From Marthasterias glacialis (Eukaryota > Echinodermata > Asteroidea > Forcipulatida > Asteriidae), in assembly GCA_911728455.2 (NCBI GenBank), contig OU452226.1, forward strand, positions 21,717,938 through 21,781,937: a stretch of 64,000 bases of DNA, read 5' to 3'. The notes below the pieces were generated by a model. It was not told the origin of the DNA, did not search any database, and was given only the letters and a program-made list of their open reading frames with translations. Shown piece by piece: positions 53,601-61,739 of this stretch. Numbering within the stretch: position 1 is the first letter of the stretch; every line of letters begins with the position of its first letter. The position numbers were made by a program, and so were the translations under genes.

Positions 53601-54349
53601 GACTCGTTTGTCTTATGTCAGAGCCATACTAAGAAACTTCAATTTATATGCCAATAAATTGATGGTTTCTTGTTATTTTTAAAGAAGAATAAGACGTGTA
53701 CAAAATAACTCAAAATCACCAATGAGAAAAACTCCCGAAAGATTTACAATTTGCTAAGTTGTGTCACTATGTCTATATAAATTATATATATATAAATAAA
53801 TAGCATGAGCAAAGAAAATTTGGCTGATGCCGGACTCGAACCCGCGACCTCTCGAATACCGTACGAGCGCTCTACCAACTGAGCTAACCAGCCCTTATAG
53901 TTGGTGGGCGGTCCTATGTGCAATACCAAATCCACTTTGCTCGGGGGACCAGTCAGATATATATTATATATATATATTTTATATATGTGTTTTTATTGTT
54001 ATTATTATTATTTTGTGGGGGTAGTAAATTTGCTTACAAATTGTTTTTTTCAAAAGACCCGTTATACTTCTATAATCATCATCAGAACACAAATTGAACT
54101 GAGCATTTTAAAACAACTTAGATACTGACAGTGAAACTTATTGTCCATAAAAAACAACTCAATATTATGCACTCATCCTCGGTCACACCCTGTCATTTAT
54201 ACGTTATCTCTTTTAAAACATGGTAGGATCCGCCTAAGCTTACCCACGGCCGTCAAAAGAGAGTTGTCCAGAACCATTGCAATCATGACCACAACAGCAA
54301 GTAGACTTCGAGATTCCCTCAGCTCTTGAACTATCTTCCGAACGCCCAT
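41474..54349 (-). CDS. SLC18A-like: SLC18-family vesicular transporter (VMAT/VAChT-like), complete 14-exon gene (464 aa)
   Basis: This is a 12-segment major-facilitator antiporter of the type that loads monoamines or acetylcholine into vesicles in exchange for protons. Exons in order are 54349-54244, 53536-53293, 52312-52254, 51100-51017, 50713-50624, 50111-50022, 49187-49083, 48397-48302, 47325-47247, 45531-45480, 44438-44375, 43132-43013, 42345-42300 and 41633-41474. The total is 1395 nt, all phases agree and all introns are GT-AG. Family marks are LDNSLLTAVVPILP in TM1 (Asp28), two N-glycosylation sequons in the first lumenal loop (Asn51, Asn61), VGPVFGG in TM5, EPSLPVWM in TM7, VDST in TM10 (Asp360) and PLCFFLR in TM12. 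EKTVLI near the C-terminus (445-450) sits where VMAT has its dileucine sorting signal. VMAT2's TM2 Lys and TM11 Asp are Gln100 and Thr387 here, so the substrate may differ. VMAT2 is 514 residues; the lumenal loop is shorter here. Confidence 0.92.
41926..42093 (+). mobile_element. AGACC-family MITE in intron 13
   Basis: It starts AGACCTCATGCACATGGC and ends CAATTTATGGTCT, bounded by AT on both sides. The interior AGGTCAAAAGGTTGCTCATT also occurs at about 38627-38645. Confidence 0.72.
42300..42345 (-). CDS. SLC18A-like: SLC18-like exon 13 (residues 397-412)
   Basis: This 46-nt exon encodes GPALSSILFNIVGFEW, aligned with GPSAGGAIAKAIGFPW of VMAT2. Phases are 1 in and 2 out. Confidence 0.9.
42862..43005 (+). 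repeat. Foldback repeat, copy 1
   Basis: It contains AAAATTTTCGATTGAAAC, then AACTAGGGACA, then TTGTCCCTGGCCTCAA and TTTTCAATCTA, which pair with each other. The same arrangement occurs at 46328-46474. It lies directly beside exon 12. Confidence 0.7.
43013..43132 (-). CDS. SLC18A-like: SLC18-like exon 12 (residues 357-397), TM10-TM11
   Basis: It encodes AVDSTCSAVMYYIVGRDHKG, keeping the TM10 Asp (360), then YGASSSLVTFAFSLGFILG. The essential TM11 Asp of VMAT is Thr387. The open frame continues upstream past the exon, but phase and the acceptor CCCTTTGTAG fix the exon start. Confidence 0.92.
43737..43997 (+). mobile_element. AGACC-family MITE (CCATTAAACCCCGCCC), unoccupied form
   Basis: The ends AGACCGATCCATTAAACCCC and GGGCTTAATGGATCGGACT are inverted and bounded by AT. 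The left interior (TTGACCAATCACAGCC, GAAAGTCCGACAAAAGTCCG) matches the element at 48459-49019, without the captured exon. Confidence 0.82.
44375..44438 (-). CDS. SLC18A-like: SLC18-like exon 11 (residues 336-357), TM10 start
   Basis: It encodes LPFATSFLKLMAPMAVLGFC, aligned with IPFAKNIYGLIAPNFGVGF of VMAT2. The acceptor is ATTTTAG and the donor G|GTGAGT. Confidence 0.9.
45480..45531 (-). CDS. SLC18A-like: SLC18-like exon 10 (residues 318-335), TM9
   Basis: This short 52-nt exon encodes WVCLAVPVFILSVCVAM. It is found only by phase and splice signals, since it follows GR in exon 9 as RW does in VMAT2. Confidence 0.87.
45798..46726 (+). mobile_element. 929-bp AGACC-type TIR element in intron 9
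   Basis: The ends AGACCGATTGCGCGACC and GGTCGCGCAATCGATCT are inverted and bounded by AT; CCTATTGTGGGTA near the left end is matched in complement near the right. A foldback repeat (46328-46474) is nested inside. Minus-strand ORFs of 132 and 67 codons overlap the left part, and I recognise no domain in them. Confidence 0.75.
46328..46474 (+). repeat. Foldback repeat, copy 2
   Basis: It has the same arms as 42862-43005 (AAAATTTTCGATTGAAA, AACTAGGGACA, TTGTCCCTGGCCTCAA). It is nested inside the 929-bp TIR element. Confidence 0.7.
47247..47325 (-). CDS. SLC18A-like: SLC18-like exon 9 (residues 292-318), TM8
   Basis: It encodes AVFIPSSVCYIFACVTVGYF and SYRIGR, aligned with VAFLPASISYLIGTNIFG of VMAT2. 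Phases are 1 in and 2 out. Confidence 0.93.
47440..47695 (+). repeat. A/T-rich low complexity with TTTA/ATTT runs
   Basis: It has long stretches of TTTATTTA-type and TTATTATT-type sequence separated by GCTCGCTCGCTTGCTTGC. No gene. Confidence 0.7.
47958..48274 (+). mobile_element. AGACCTTTC TIR element beside exon 8
   Basis: The ends AGACCTTTC and GAAAGGTCT are inverted and bounded by AT. It ends only 27 bp from exon 8 of the transporter, on its donor side. A related left end lies at about 42438. Confidence 0.65.
48302..48397 (-). CDS. SLC18A-like: SLC18-like exon 8 (residues 260-292), TM7
   Basis: It encodes FGLIEPSLPVWMIENM and TWQLG, aligned with AMLEPALPIWMMETM of VMAT2. A frameshifted copy of most of this exon lies 230 bp upstream in the gene, at 48541-48616. 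Confidence 0.94.
48541..48616 (-). pseudogene. SLC18A-like: Captured, frameshifted copy of SLC18-like exon 8
   Basis: It matches 48311-48390 at about 90 percent of positions by eye, including ATCCATACCGGAAGCGATGG. A 2-nt insertion breaks the frame after the EPSLPVWMI codons, and a TGA follows. Both splice ends of the exon are missing, so it cannot replace the real exon. Confidence 0.88.
48652..48966 (-). other. Uncharacterised 104-codon ORF inside the TIR element
   Basis: The predicted product has a Cys/His-containing middle and an N-terminal RLSSHDLQRWFGCSHTHVS stretch that vaguely recalls the helix-turn-helix of DDE-type transposases. I cannot assign a family. It may be a transposase exon relic or chance. 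Confidence 0.25.
49083..49187 (-). CDS. SLC18A-like: SLC18-like exon 7 (residues 225-260), central loop
   Basis: It encodes VVLIWIFQRE, then the charged central loop and LLKDPKALITAG, aligned with LLKDPYILIAAG of VMAT2. Confidence 0.92.
50022..50111 (-). CDS. SLC18A-like: SLC18-like exon 6 (residues 195-225), TM5-TM6
   Basis: It encodes VGPVFGGVLGDKLG, the antiporter motif of TM5, then APFIILAGLLVLLS in TM6. Phase is 1 on both sides. Confidence 0.93.
50624..50713 (-). CDS. SLC18A-like: SLC18-like exon 5 (residues 165-195), TM5 start
   Basis: It encodes RFRDDDEQRGFVAGFVICGF, aligned with VYTDDEERGNVMGIALGGL of VMAT2. The acidic DDDEQRG loop is the family signature between TM4 and TM5. Confidence 0.93.
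51017..51100 (-). CDS. SLC18A-like: SLC18-like exon 4 (residues 137-165), TM4
   Basis: It encodes VYAFSNSYAAYLVGRLIHGL, aligned with FAFSSSYAFLLIARSLQGI of VMAT2, including the conserved Arg of TM4. Phase is 1 on both sides. Confidence 0.93.
51181..51275 (+). repeat. Microsatellites (CCA)n, (CAA)n and (AAAAC)n
   Basis: CCACCACCA and CAACAACAA runs (51181-51232) are followed by about six AAAAC units. They lie in intron 3 of the transporter. Confidence 0.9.
52254..52312 (-). CDS. SLC18A-like: SLC18-like exon 3 (residues 117-137), TM3
   Basis: It encodes KLGYFVVMMIGCWLMLTSSLG, the TM3 start, aligned with IGYPIPIFAGFCIMF of VMAT2. The acceptor TTGTTCAG and donor G|GTAAGT give phases 2 and 1. 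Confidence 0.88.
52955..53132 (+). mobile_element. AGACCTTTATTATG MITE in intron 2
   Basis: The ends AGACCTTTATTATGCTGCC and CACCATGATAAAGGTCT are inverted, and CCATCTTG/CAAGATGG extends the pairing. It is bounded by AT. A diverged relative of the right part lies at about 61195-61320. Confidence 0.82.
53293..53536 (-). CDS. SLC18A-like: SLC18-like exon 2 (residues 36-117), lumenal loop and TM2
   Basis: It continues VPILPVVLLG, then a lumenal loop of about 50 residues with NST and NLT sequons and Cys47/Cys85, then TM2 (TNLGLLLASQFVVRMLVSPF). The VMAT Lys in TM2 is Gln100; an Arg lies one turn later at 104. Phase 2 out. Confidence 0.93.
53821..53893 (-). tRNA. tRNA-like gene or pseudogene (reads as Thr GGT)
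   Basis: It folds as a cloverleaf: acceptor GGCTGGT/ATCAGCC pairs fully, and the A-box TAGCTCAGTTGG and B-box GGTTCGAGTCC are canonical. The anticodon stem CTCGT/TCGAG has one T-T mismatch, the T-stem has one G-G mismatch, and position 33 is C instead of the near-universal U. It is therefore more likely a pseudogene or SINE source than a working tRNA. It lies in intron 1 of the transporter. Confidence 0.5.
54244..54349 (-). CDS. SLC18A-like: SLC18-like exon 1 (residues 1-36), TM1
   Basis: The start ATG (54349-54347) follows an in-frame TAA 24 nt upstream within the same exon, so it is the first usable codon. It encodes a short basic cytosolic N-terminus and TM1 with Asp28. Donor G|GTAAGC, phase 1. 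Confidence 0.9.
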
Positions 54350-55089
54350 TGGAGCTCTCCAGCCAAACGGCCTTTACCCTGCAATCAGAGGGCACACAGA
54401 TTGACAAATTGATGGTTTTCCAAATCGTCGGTCTAGTTGCTGTTCCCCGACCAAGGCTGTCGATAGTAGTATAGGGAGGTTAAGCTGCATGTTAGGTAAG
54501 AGGGAAAAAAACGTTAACGCGAACGCGATAAGTTTGTGCTGTTGCCAGATGACGTCATCACTTTTTGTCCATTCCAGTTCGCGTACGGTCGACCGCTCGG
54601 ACGTATTAACCGCGAAAAATGGTAAGTTTGATACGCTAGCGTCTTTTTTTAACGTCACGTCCGCAACAAATGTCGCACATGCTCTCGTTGACGTGCAGTT
54701 AAATACGTGTAGCCAGGCCTCTGTTTTAGGTCCACCGTGCATGTGGTATGCACCAGACTAAAGTTTAAGGGCTTTATGGATTATTGTGCTCTGGGGTTGT
54801 GGACTAAATCGACTTACCCGAATCATTAACAAATCAGCTGTTGACATACAAAACTACACAATAATTCCTCATGAAAAAGTTTACTTGTTGGATTATTAAG
54901 GCAAAGTGGTAGTTAGTGTAATTATTCGAACGTACCCGATGCCGCCCACACAATCTGACGGAATTCGTTTCACATTATCGGGGTATTAAATTATTAAACC
55001 ATGGTAAAGTCCATTCAAGACAACTTGCTGTGCGTTATTAAAGTGGTGCGTTATTAAAGTTCACTCGGCCGTGCACGGCAGCGTTGCTA

Positions 55090-55341
55090 CACCCTAAAAA
55101 CACATTGGTTAAAACAACCAATGTATTGGTAGATATGTGTCCAACCAAGCTTACTGGTCAATTTAACCAATATAATGGTCAATTTAACCAATATAATGGG
55201 TAATTTAACAACAAATCTTTGTAAACTTATCAACATTTTGGTTAAATCCAACCAATATCTTGGTTAGATTAACCAATAATCTTGGTTGGACACATATCTA
55301 CCAACATCTTGATTGTTTTTAACCAATCCGTTTTTAGGGTG
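55090..55341 (+). mobile_element. TA-flanked palindromic MITE (CACCCTAAAAAC)
   Basis: The ends CACCCTAAAAACACATTGG and CCGTTTTTAGGGTG are inverted and bounded by TA. Inner blocks TAGATATGTGTCCAACCAAG and its complement also pair, and AACCAAT motifs recur throughout. Confidence 0.85.
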
Positions 55342-55671
55342 TACAGTCCACGACAAAATGACTTACAAATCATGCCGCAATGGAACCTCAGGGTTCAAAA
55401 TATTGTGGACAAGAATGATAAATTACTGATACATAGGCCTAATGAAGGCATTGGTGTATCTTCCCAATGGCAATCCCCTTGAAAAAAGGCGCCTCGTGTG
55501 ATCAAGTGGTCCAGTGCGTGCTTGCGATTAGAAGCCGTTTTCGGTCCCCGAAAACACATGTGCGCACAAAGGGTGCCAGACTGGACTGCACATTAATTGG
55601 TTGTGCTACATGCTTGGACCAAAAAATTGCGTCCAGCAATTACCACGTGACCCCAGAAATATGGTCTCTTC

Positions 55672-55917
55672 ACACTTTAAATACTTCCGAGTCACGATTG
55701 ACCAGGATCCCGGGTCCTGTGGGGCCTGATCCATATCTGGGTCAGACTGACCCGGATTCAGTGTCAAAATGACACAGAACTGGGTCGAACTGACGCAGAA
55801 TTCGAATTAAAATCCAAAAACTTCAACCAGTTTCAGGGTCAGCCTGACCCAGAAATGGGTCAAGCCCATTGGGATCCGGAATCCGGGTCAATATTCTGAC
55901 CCAAGAGTTTTTAGAGT
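55672..55917 (+). mobile_element. MITE dense in GGGTCA/TGACCC motifs
   Basis: The ends ACTTTAAATACTTCCGAGTCA and TGACCCAAGAGTTTTTAGAGT are imperfect inverted repeats. The interior holds many GGGTCA or TGACCC hexamers, including the perfect inverted pair GGGTCAGCCTGACCC (55836-55850). Confidence 0.6.
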
Positions 55918-55945
55918 ACATGTCCCGACTCTCTCAATACACAGC

Positions 55946-56240
55946 TCTGGTCTAGTGCACCGCACTCAAGTTCTTTCGTTGAAAGAGCATGGGTTCGAAT
56001 CCCGGCCTGGGTGGTCACGATGTTTATACCATTAAATTGCTTTCTAATTCTTCTGATGGGGCGTAAAACCGTAGGTCGCGTGTACATGAACATGAACTTC
56101 GAGGATTTAGTGCACGTAAAAGAACCTGGAACACTTGTGGAAGAGTATGGCTTTCTGCACCTCGGTGTTTCTGGTTCATTACAAGGACCCTTGTCTACAA
56201 CTTTTCTCAGGCTTCCGACTTACGGTGATTAAGTTTTCTT
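55946..56240 (+). repeat. tRNA-derived SINE, family copy 1
   Basis: It has a B-box GGGTTCGAATCCC (55991-56003) and a body GATGGGGCGTAAAACCGTAG and CACGTAAAAGAACC. The same body order occurs at 56405-56700 (inverted) and 62500-62865. Confidence 0.7.
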
Positions 56241-56404
56241 TTGAGGCACTCCTCGGTTTCATTATGAGAAAACAAGTACAGTTCTGATGAGCAGTGTTGG
56301 GTTATAAGTCGAGGCGGCCAATTGCGGAAATGTTTAACTTGCAAGAGTTGTCAGTATTACTGCCATAAAGGAATGAATGTCAGAAACCTGTAAACTAATA
56401 ACCA

Positions 56405-56700
56405 TGGCTTTTGGGTGTTCTGGGCTCGAAAGTGGTGAGGCGACTCGCTGAGGGGACATGTTGCTGCCAGACCATGACAGAAACACCGGGCCAAACCCCT
56501 TCTCTCTACGATAAGTGTACTGGGCTCTTTTACGTGCATATACACAACCCACGGGACCAACGGCTTTACGTCTCATCTTTACGCAAGTGTCTTGCTTAAG
56601 GACACAAATGTCAAAACCGGGACCCGAACCCACACACTCTGATCAGAAACACCAGAGCTTGAATCCGGTGTTTTTAACCGCTCGGCACAAGACGGTATAG
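56405..56700 (-). repeat. tRNA-derived SINE, family copy 2 (inverted)
   Basis: The complement has a B-box GGGTTCGGGTCCC (about 56622-56634), then TGTCCTTAAGCAAGACACTTG, ATGAGACGTAAAGCCG and CACGTAAAAGAGCC. Confidence 0.72.
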
Positions 56701-56859
56701 ATGTCCCTTTGTACCGAAAAATTCAAACTTTGTTTCCCATTAACAAACGACTTCCAAAGGAAGAGTGAATAAAGTTGTATTAAATAATACACTACACCAT
56801 GGTGCAAATCACGATCCCGTCAGTGTGAAACGTACCTATTTTAATGGTACACTTTGGAG

Positions 56860-56884
56860 AAGTGAAGTGAAGTGAAGTGAAGTG
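56860..56884 (+). repeat. (AAGTG)n microsatellite
   Basis: Five AAGTG units in tandem. Confidence 0.85.
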
Positions 56885-57365
56885 TGGCTGGCTCAAACAG
56901 TAAATACAATCAGAGGTTTTTGCAGTTTTAAATTGAAAACAGAGTGCATGGAGAATAAAGAGTGACGTTTTGAACTATTAAAAACCCTTGTTCCTTGACA
57001 TGGTTTCAGTGGTAAGCAGACACGAAAATAAGGTTAATTCTTAGGGGCTACGAAGGGGTGCACCATTTTTTTCCACGGGGAACTTCTTGCCACTTAAAAC
57101 TGTTGTTGGTGGTTGCATTTTCCTAAAAATAAAAAAATAAAAAAATTGACGATATATAATTTGCAATGACTAGTATATGCCTCTTTTCAGCGCTCTTCCT
57201 TATGCCGTTTACTGTCTTGTTTTTGTCTGACGTGGAGGTAAAAAAATAAATACAATGTCTGCTTGTAAATATAAAATAAGTTTTAACATTACACATAAAA
57301 GCTTGTGAACTGTAACTTGTTATTCCGGTAGTGTTTAATCTCAAAGGCCACTACTTTCTAAATGT

Positions 57366-57595
57366 AAAAGAGTGAAAATTTCACTCTCTCGACCAAGTGG
57401 TGTCTTTCAGCTCTTTTCAGAGTGGCATTCACTGTGAATCACGCTTTTTGAGTAAAGTTAGAGGAAAATATACTCTGATTCAAGTTAAAAAAAAAAAAAA
57501 TACCCGTCTTTCACTCTAAAAAGAGTTGTCCGCCACATGGCTCTTTGCAAGAGTGGTGTGGCGGACAAAACGAGTGTTTTTTTTCTCACTCTTTT
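57366..57595 (+). mobile_element. AAAAGAGTGA TIR element with strong inner hairpin
   Basis: The ends AAAAGAGTGA and TCACTCTTTT are inverted. TTGTCCGCCACA (57526-57537) pairs perfectly with TGTGGCGGACAA (57557-57568). No ORF of note. Confidence 0.65.
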
Positions 57596-58309
57596 CCATT
57601 GGTTGAAAACAACAACTTGCTGTGGCAAGACATCTTGTTTACGGGATAGGTCAACTCCACAGTAAGTAATCACGTTAAGTCAGTGTTATCCCCCTTTTTT
57701 AAAGGCGACTTGGCAATGTAATATTTGTCGTTATCTGAATAAGTGCTACTCGTACAGCTCCGTTGTCCTGTGAATTTCAATTATATTCTATGAACCATTA
57801 ACAAACCATTGATGAAAAAAAAAACGCCTTTTGAGTTGGTTTCAATTCAGATTTTTGAAAAAGGTCAGGTTTATTTTATATTGTTTTTAACCTATGCCTG
57901 CCATGGACCGTTTGCAACTATGCAATTTTATGTCGCTGGTTAAAAAAGCTGAACTCTCCGCTAACGGCCCGTGGAATCACGCGCCTAAAATATAGCAGTG
58001 CTCTGAATTCTGTGGGAAATTGGGCAGGGTGCGTTGTGCATGGAAAATACATGCATTACGGTGGGGTGGTTTTTTTTTAGATGAATGAAACATCATTGAT
58101 TTTTGGATGGATTAATTTTGTTCACAAACTCTATATTTTCATTAAAAAAGACATACCGTGTGCTAATTCTCTCGACTTAGCCGACAGTAGCGGGAATAGC
58201 TTCTCTAAATTCTGTTGAAATGACACAGTCGTGTCTCAATTTAAACTGTATGTTTTCCCCCGATTGTACCGGTAACCAGCAGTATAATCTTTCAGGGGCA
58301 GCGCCGTAG

Positions 58310-58660
58310 CTATACGGTCAAATTCTAGAGGGCACAAGGGGGCACCATTTTTCCTACGGGGTACTTTTGGCCAATTAAAACTGCGGGTTCTGTTTGTATT
58401 TTTCCTAAACAAGCCCCTTTTCAGCGCTCTTCTGACGTGTTCAGGTCAAACACAATACCTTCTGAGTGTATTAAATAATAATAAAAAAATAGTTTTAAAA
58501 ACAGTGAAATTACTACATAAAAATTGTAACATATTATTCTGGTAATTTTTAATCTCAAAATTCCAGATTTTAAATGGGGGGGGGGTTCTCGGGAGGAGGG
58601 GGGCACGGACATCACTTGGGGGCACGTGCCCCCTTAGTTACGCCACTGTTCAGGGGCTGT
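58310..58660 (+). repeat. Dispersed GGGGGCACC-type repeat
   Basis: AGGGGGCACCATTTTTCCTACGG-type sequence also occurs at about 57055-57120 and at the window end (63958-64000), followed by AAAACTG and TTTTCCTAAA. The ends include GTGCCCCCTTAGTTACGCC. Probably a MITE or SINE fragment. Confidence 0.5.
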
Positions 58661-58954
58661 CGTGATCGGAATTGTGTACGAATTGTTGCTGGAAGCTCAA
58701 TGCGATTACAAAGTTCATATCAGTTGTTACAGGAGCGTACGGTTTGTTCATTCTGCCATACAGCTGTAACTCTTTCGGTTTACTTAAAACCCATATTCAC
58801 TTTTAGGAACACCGAAAAATAAAAATGTTCACAGATTTACACATAACTTACATGGTGACATTACATAGAGACGATGATGGTAGAAAACTTCCTGTGAAAT
58901 ATTTCTGTCTGATGTGTTATCGTTTTCGAATAATTAGTGAAATAAGATCCACAA

Positions 58955-59160
58955 ATGATTTTTCGTCTCATGAGACGAAAACTCCGGCCATTAGAATGAA
59001 TACAAAAACGCTGAATGACTTTGTATTGTTTTCTCGTAAAGGAAACGATGAAATGAGCTGAAACTTTCGCAGGTTGATTTTATTAAATAACTCTGGATGC
59101 TCATAAGGTATGGAAGTATTTCCAGACACTTTACCAATAGTGTATAACGGCTCTAAAGCC
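58955..59160 (-). repeat. Dispersed repeat, copy 3 of 3
   Basis: In complement it reads ACACTATTGGTAAAGTGTC, GCGAAAGTTTCAGCTCAT and TTTCGTCTCATGAGACGAAA. It shares the order of landmarks of 1268-1480. Confidence 0.55.
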
Positions 59161-59314
59161 CACATGACTGTTTAAGCGCCTGTGTTTTTTCAGCACCACT
59201 GCCTATCAGTACTCAAAATACAATTGTTCAGTTCAGTGCATTTGGCATAATATTATGTAATAAATTGCCATGTTTATGCCTTTTGTGCAAGCTCTTTAAA
59301 AGACAGGGTTTGCA

Positions 59315-59355
59315 CCAAAGATCGTATTATGCCTTCGGCGCTATACGATCTTTGG
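59315..59355. repeat. Perfect 13-bp-arm hairpin
   Basis: CCAAAGATCGTAT at 59315-59327 pairs with its complement at 59343-59355 across a 15-nt loop. It is flanked by two GGTTTGCACCA direct repeats. Confidence 0.8.
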
Positions 59356-59510
59356 TTTGCACCACGCTCGGGGCATTCGTCTGAGCACCACCACCATGTC
59401 AGCCGTATAGGCTCTGCTCTGCAGTGACACTACCAGATGTTTGTCACACCATCAGCCTTTGCCACACTCTGGTATAGCTAATGCCTTGGTGCTTCGGCCC
59501 TACAGGGAGA

Positions 59511-59710
59511 CAGTGAATCTTGGCCGTTCCCATTCTTCTTCTACACCACAAGACAGTGAGTTACCGCCGTTCTCAACTTCTTCAAGTTGATGGCTTTGAT
59601 CCCACGACCGGTTGTGAATCTTGGCTGTTCTCTTTCTCCTTCTACGCCATAAGACAGTGAGTTACCGCTGTTCTCAACTTCTTCAAGTTGATGGCTTCGA
59701 ACCCACGCCA
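59511..59710 (+). repeat. 99-bp tandem duplication
   Basis: GTGAATCTTGGC(C/T)GTTC and AAGACAGTGAGTTACCGC(C/T)G, followed by CTCAACTTCTTCAAGTTGAT, appear twice in the same order at a spacing of about 99 bp. Confidence 0.85.
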
Positions 59711-60539
59711 GGTTCTTTGCACTTACTAGATGGCCTGGACCAGACTGGTCCAGTGCACAAGTGGGCCTCAATTCTACACCAGCGAGTCTTCAACTTCATT
59801 CAAGCATACCAATGAGCCGGCCATCAACTTGATGATTGCAAACCCTGGTCTAACATTTTATACAGAAGGAGACTGTTGGGGCCCTTTTCTTACATTCATT
59901 TCTTTTGTGCCACAACTGTTATTTGGATGTATTAATTCTCGTTTTGTTTTTGTAATAAATACTTATTTTTCGTATATATAATTGCTGGCTACCCTTTTTG
60001 TTGGCTTTATTGGTTTCTGCCGTGCTCTAATTCCTTTTGGTTTTTGTGAATTAGGCGCACGTAACACAGTACCAAACCCCAATTTAAAATATTACTATCG
60101 TTACCTTAAATGCTGTCCAGGAAAATAGGTCAATCACCATCAAAATATTTGCGGGTTGGCATCGGTGTGTTTTTTACCAATATTATACAAAAACAACAGT
60201 TCAATTTGTTTTAAATTGCTGTTATTTAACAACAGAACTGAATAGCAACTCTAAACCATGGGCCGTGTCGGGGTGAATGAAGGTTATCATTTTTCTCTCG
60301 CAGACCTATGGGATGTGGAACTCTATCTGTAGCCAAGTTCAAAGCATTTACTAAAAACCCACTTGTTCAACCTGTAGCTTCAGTGTCAGACCTTGGTTTG
60401 CAAGTGTTTGGTCCTTGAGAGCTCTGACATGCATCATAACCAGCTTGTGTTTCTTTCTGGCGTTTGATGGAACTACCAAGTAGCGATGGGCTCTATCGTG
60501 CCTGCACGGCTGGGTCTGGCTCTGAAGGATGTGCTGTTA

Positions 60540-60740
60540 TTGACCCCTTGCACGCACGTCACACGCGCCGACTGTGCCAAGCTCACCATTTTGGTGGTCA
60601 ATAAGGTTTACGTGTAAACGCCGCATCTCCTAAAATGCGCACTTCACTGAATAACTCAGCAGTGACATTAACCACCAAAATGGCGCAACCAAGATTATTG
60701 TGATGATGACGTCAGCACAGGTGAATTGGGTCTATACTCC
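60540..60740 (+). repeat. Dispersed repeat related to 13205-13495
   Basis: TTGACCCCTTGCACG, CCATTTTGGTGG, CTAAAATGCGCACTTCA and AAGATTATTGTGATGATGAC match the block in KIF12 intron 4. Confidence 0.6.
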
Positions 60741-61275
60741 ATTCACAGACAACACTTTTGTTAAGATTTGTTTTGTTTGTCCTCGGAGTGCTTTGTAACC
60801 TTATAAAGAAAAGGCGCTTTATAAATGTTATTACAATTATTCTATTATCATTAACTTTTCTCTGAAAGCAGTTGTCGGTAACAATTTATTGGCTGCATGT
60901 GAGATTCAACCTGTTACATTGTTTTGCTACCCGCTGACTAATTACAAGATTCGAACCGGGCTCTCGTCACCGGGCATTCTCGGTGGTCTATTAAGTTGTT
61001 CAGACATGTCCTCTAGAATGCGGGGGTCGCTTATCGCACATCGGTTTAAAAGTGTCAAACCAAAATAAAATGCATGCAATCTCGTTCATATTACAGTCAG
61101 TTGTTTAGAAAACGTGTGCTTTTCTTAGGGGGCTTCAAACACGTGGATGGAGCCCAATCCCAAGCCGTGGTTTCGCAAACGGCTTATAATTAGCAATAAC
61201 ACTTATTAATGATTTTAATTACACCCAAATGGCACCAGACTTTTTCGTCCTCGTTTAAATTGCGTTGATTTGAAC

Positions 61276-61290
61276 GGGGGGGGGGGGGGG
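61276..61290 (+). repeat. Poly-G run
   Basis: About fifteen consecutive G. Its length may be unreliable in the assembly. Confidence 0.8.
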
Positions 61291-61739
61291 ACAAGATGGC
61301 GTCACCACGGCAGTGGTCTCTACACACTGTGCCACCTCTCCAGTGAAATGGCGACACTATACACAGATTGCAGTGTAAAGGGCTAATAGATTGGCACTGG
61401 GTCATCGATTACTATTGATCCCGCATGACTACAACACAGTGTGCCCAGTTGATGCACACAATCTCTAATCGATTTCCATTATTAAAAATGAAATTGTGAG
61501 ATTTTTTATTTTATTTATTATGAGTTGATCGAGTTAGTTAGACATGACAGTATTCTAAATGAAATTAATTACCTCTTCACCGTTAGGACTACAGTCAGGG
61601 CTAAAGTCCAGGCACATTGTATTAATCCATCACTGATTGCAATTTAACAATAATTAATTTTCAAACATGTGTTCCCTTCACACACTCGAGGGCCTCTTCA
61701 CTTTCGCTCAGGAATAATAAATTCTAATTAAATTCTTCT

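Noticed and set aside
54374-54742. 122-codon minus-strand open frame just upstream of the transporter start
   Set aside because: It stops (TAA) before the ATG in the same frame, shows no transmembrane or family signature and lies where the 5' UTR or promoter is expected.
54141-56700. Several 60-100-codon open frames over SINE copies
   Set aside because: They follow tRNA-derived repeat sequence (B-box and SINE body) on one or the other strand and share no protein family.
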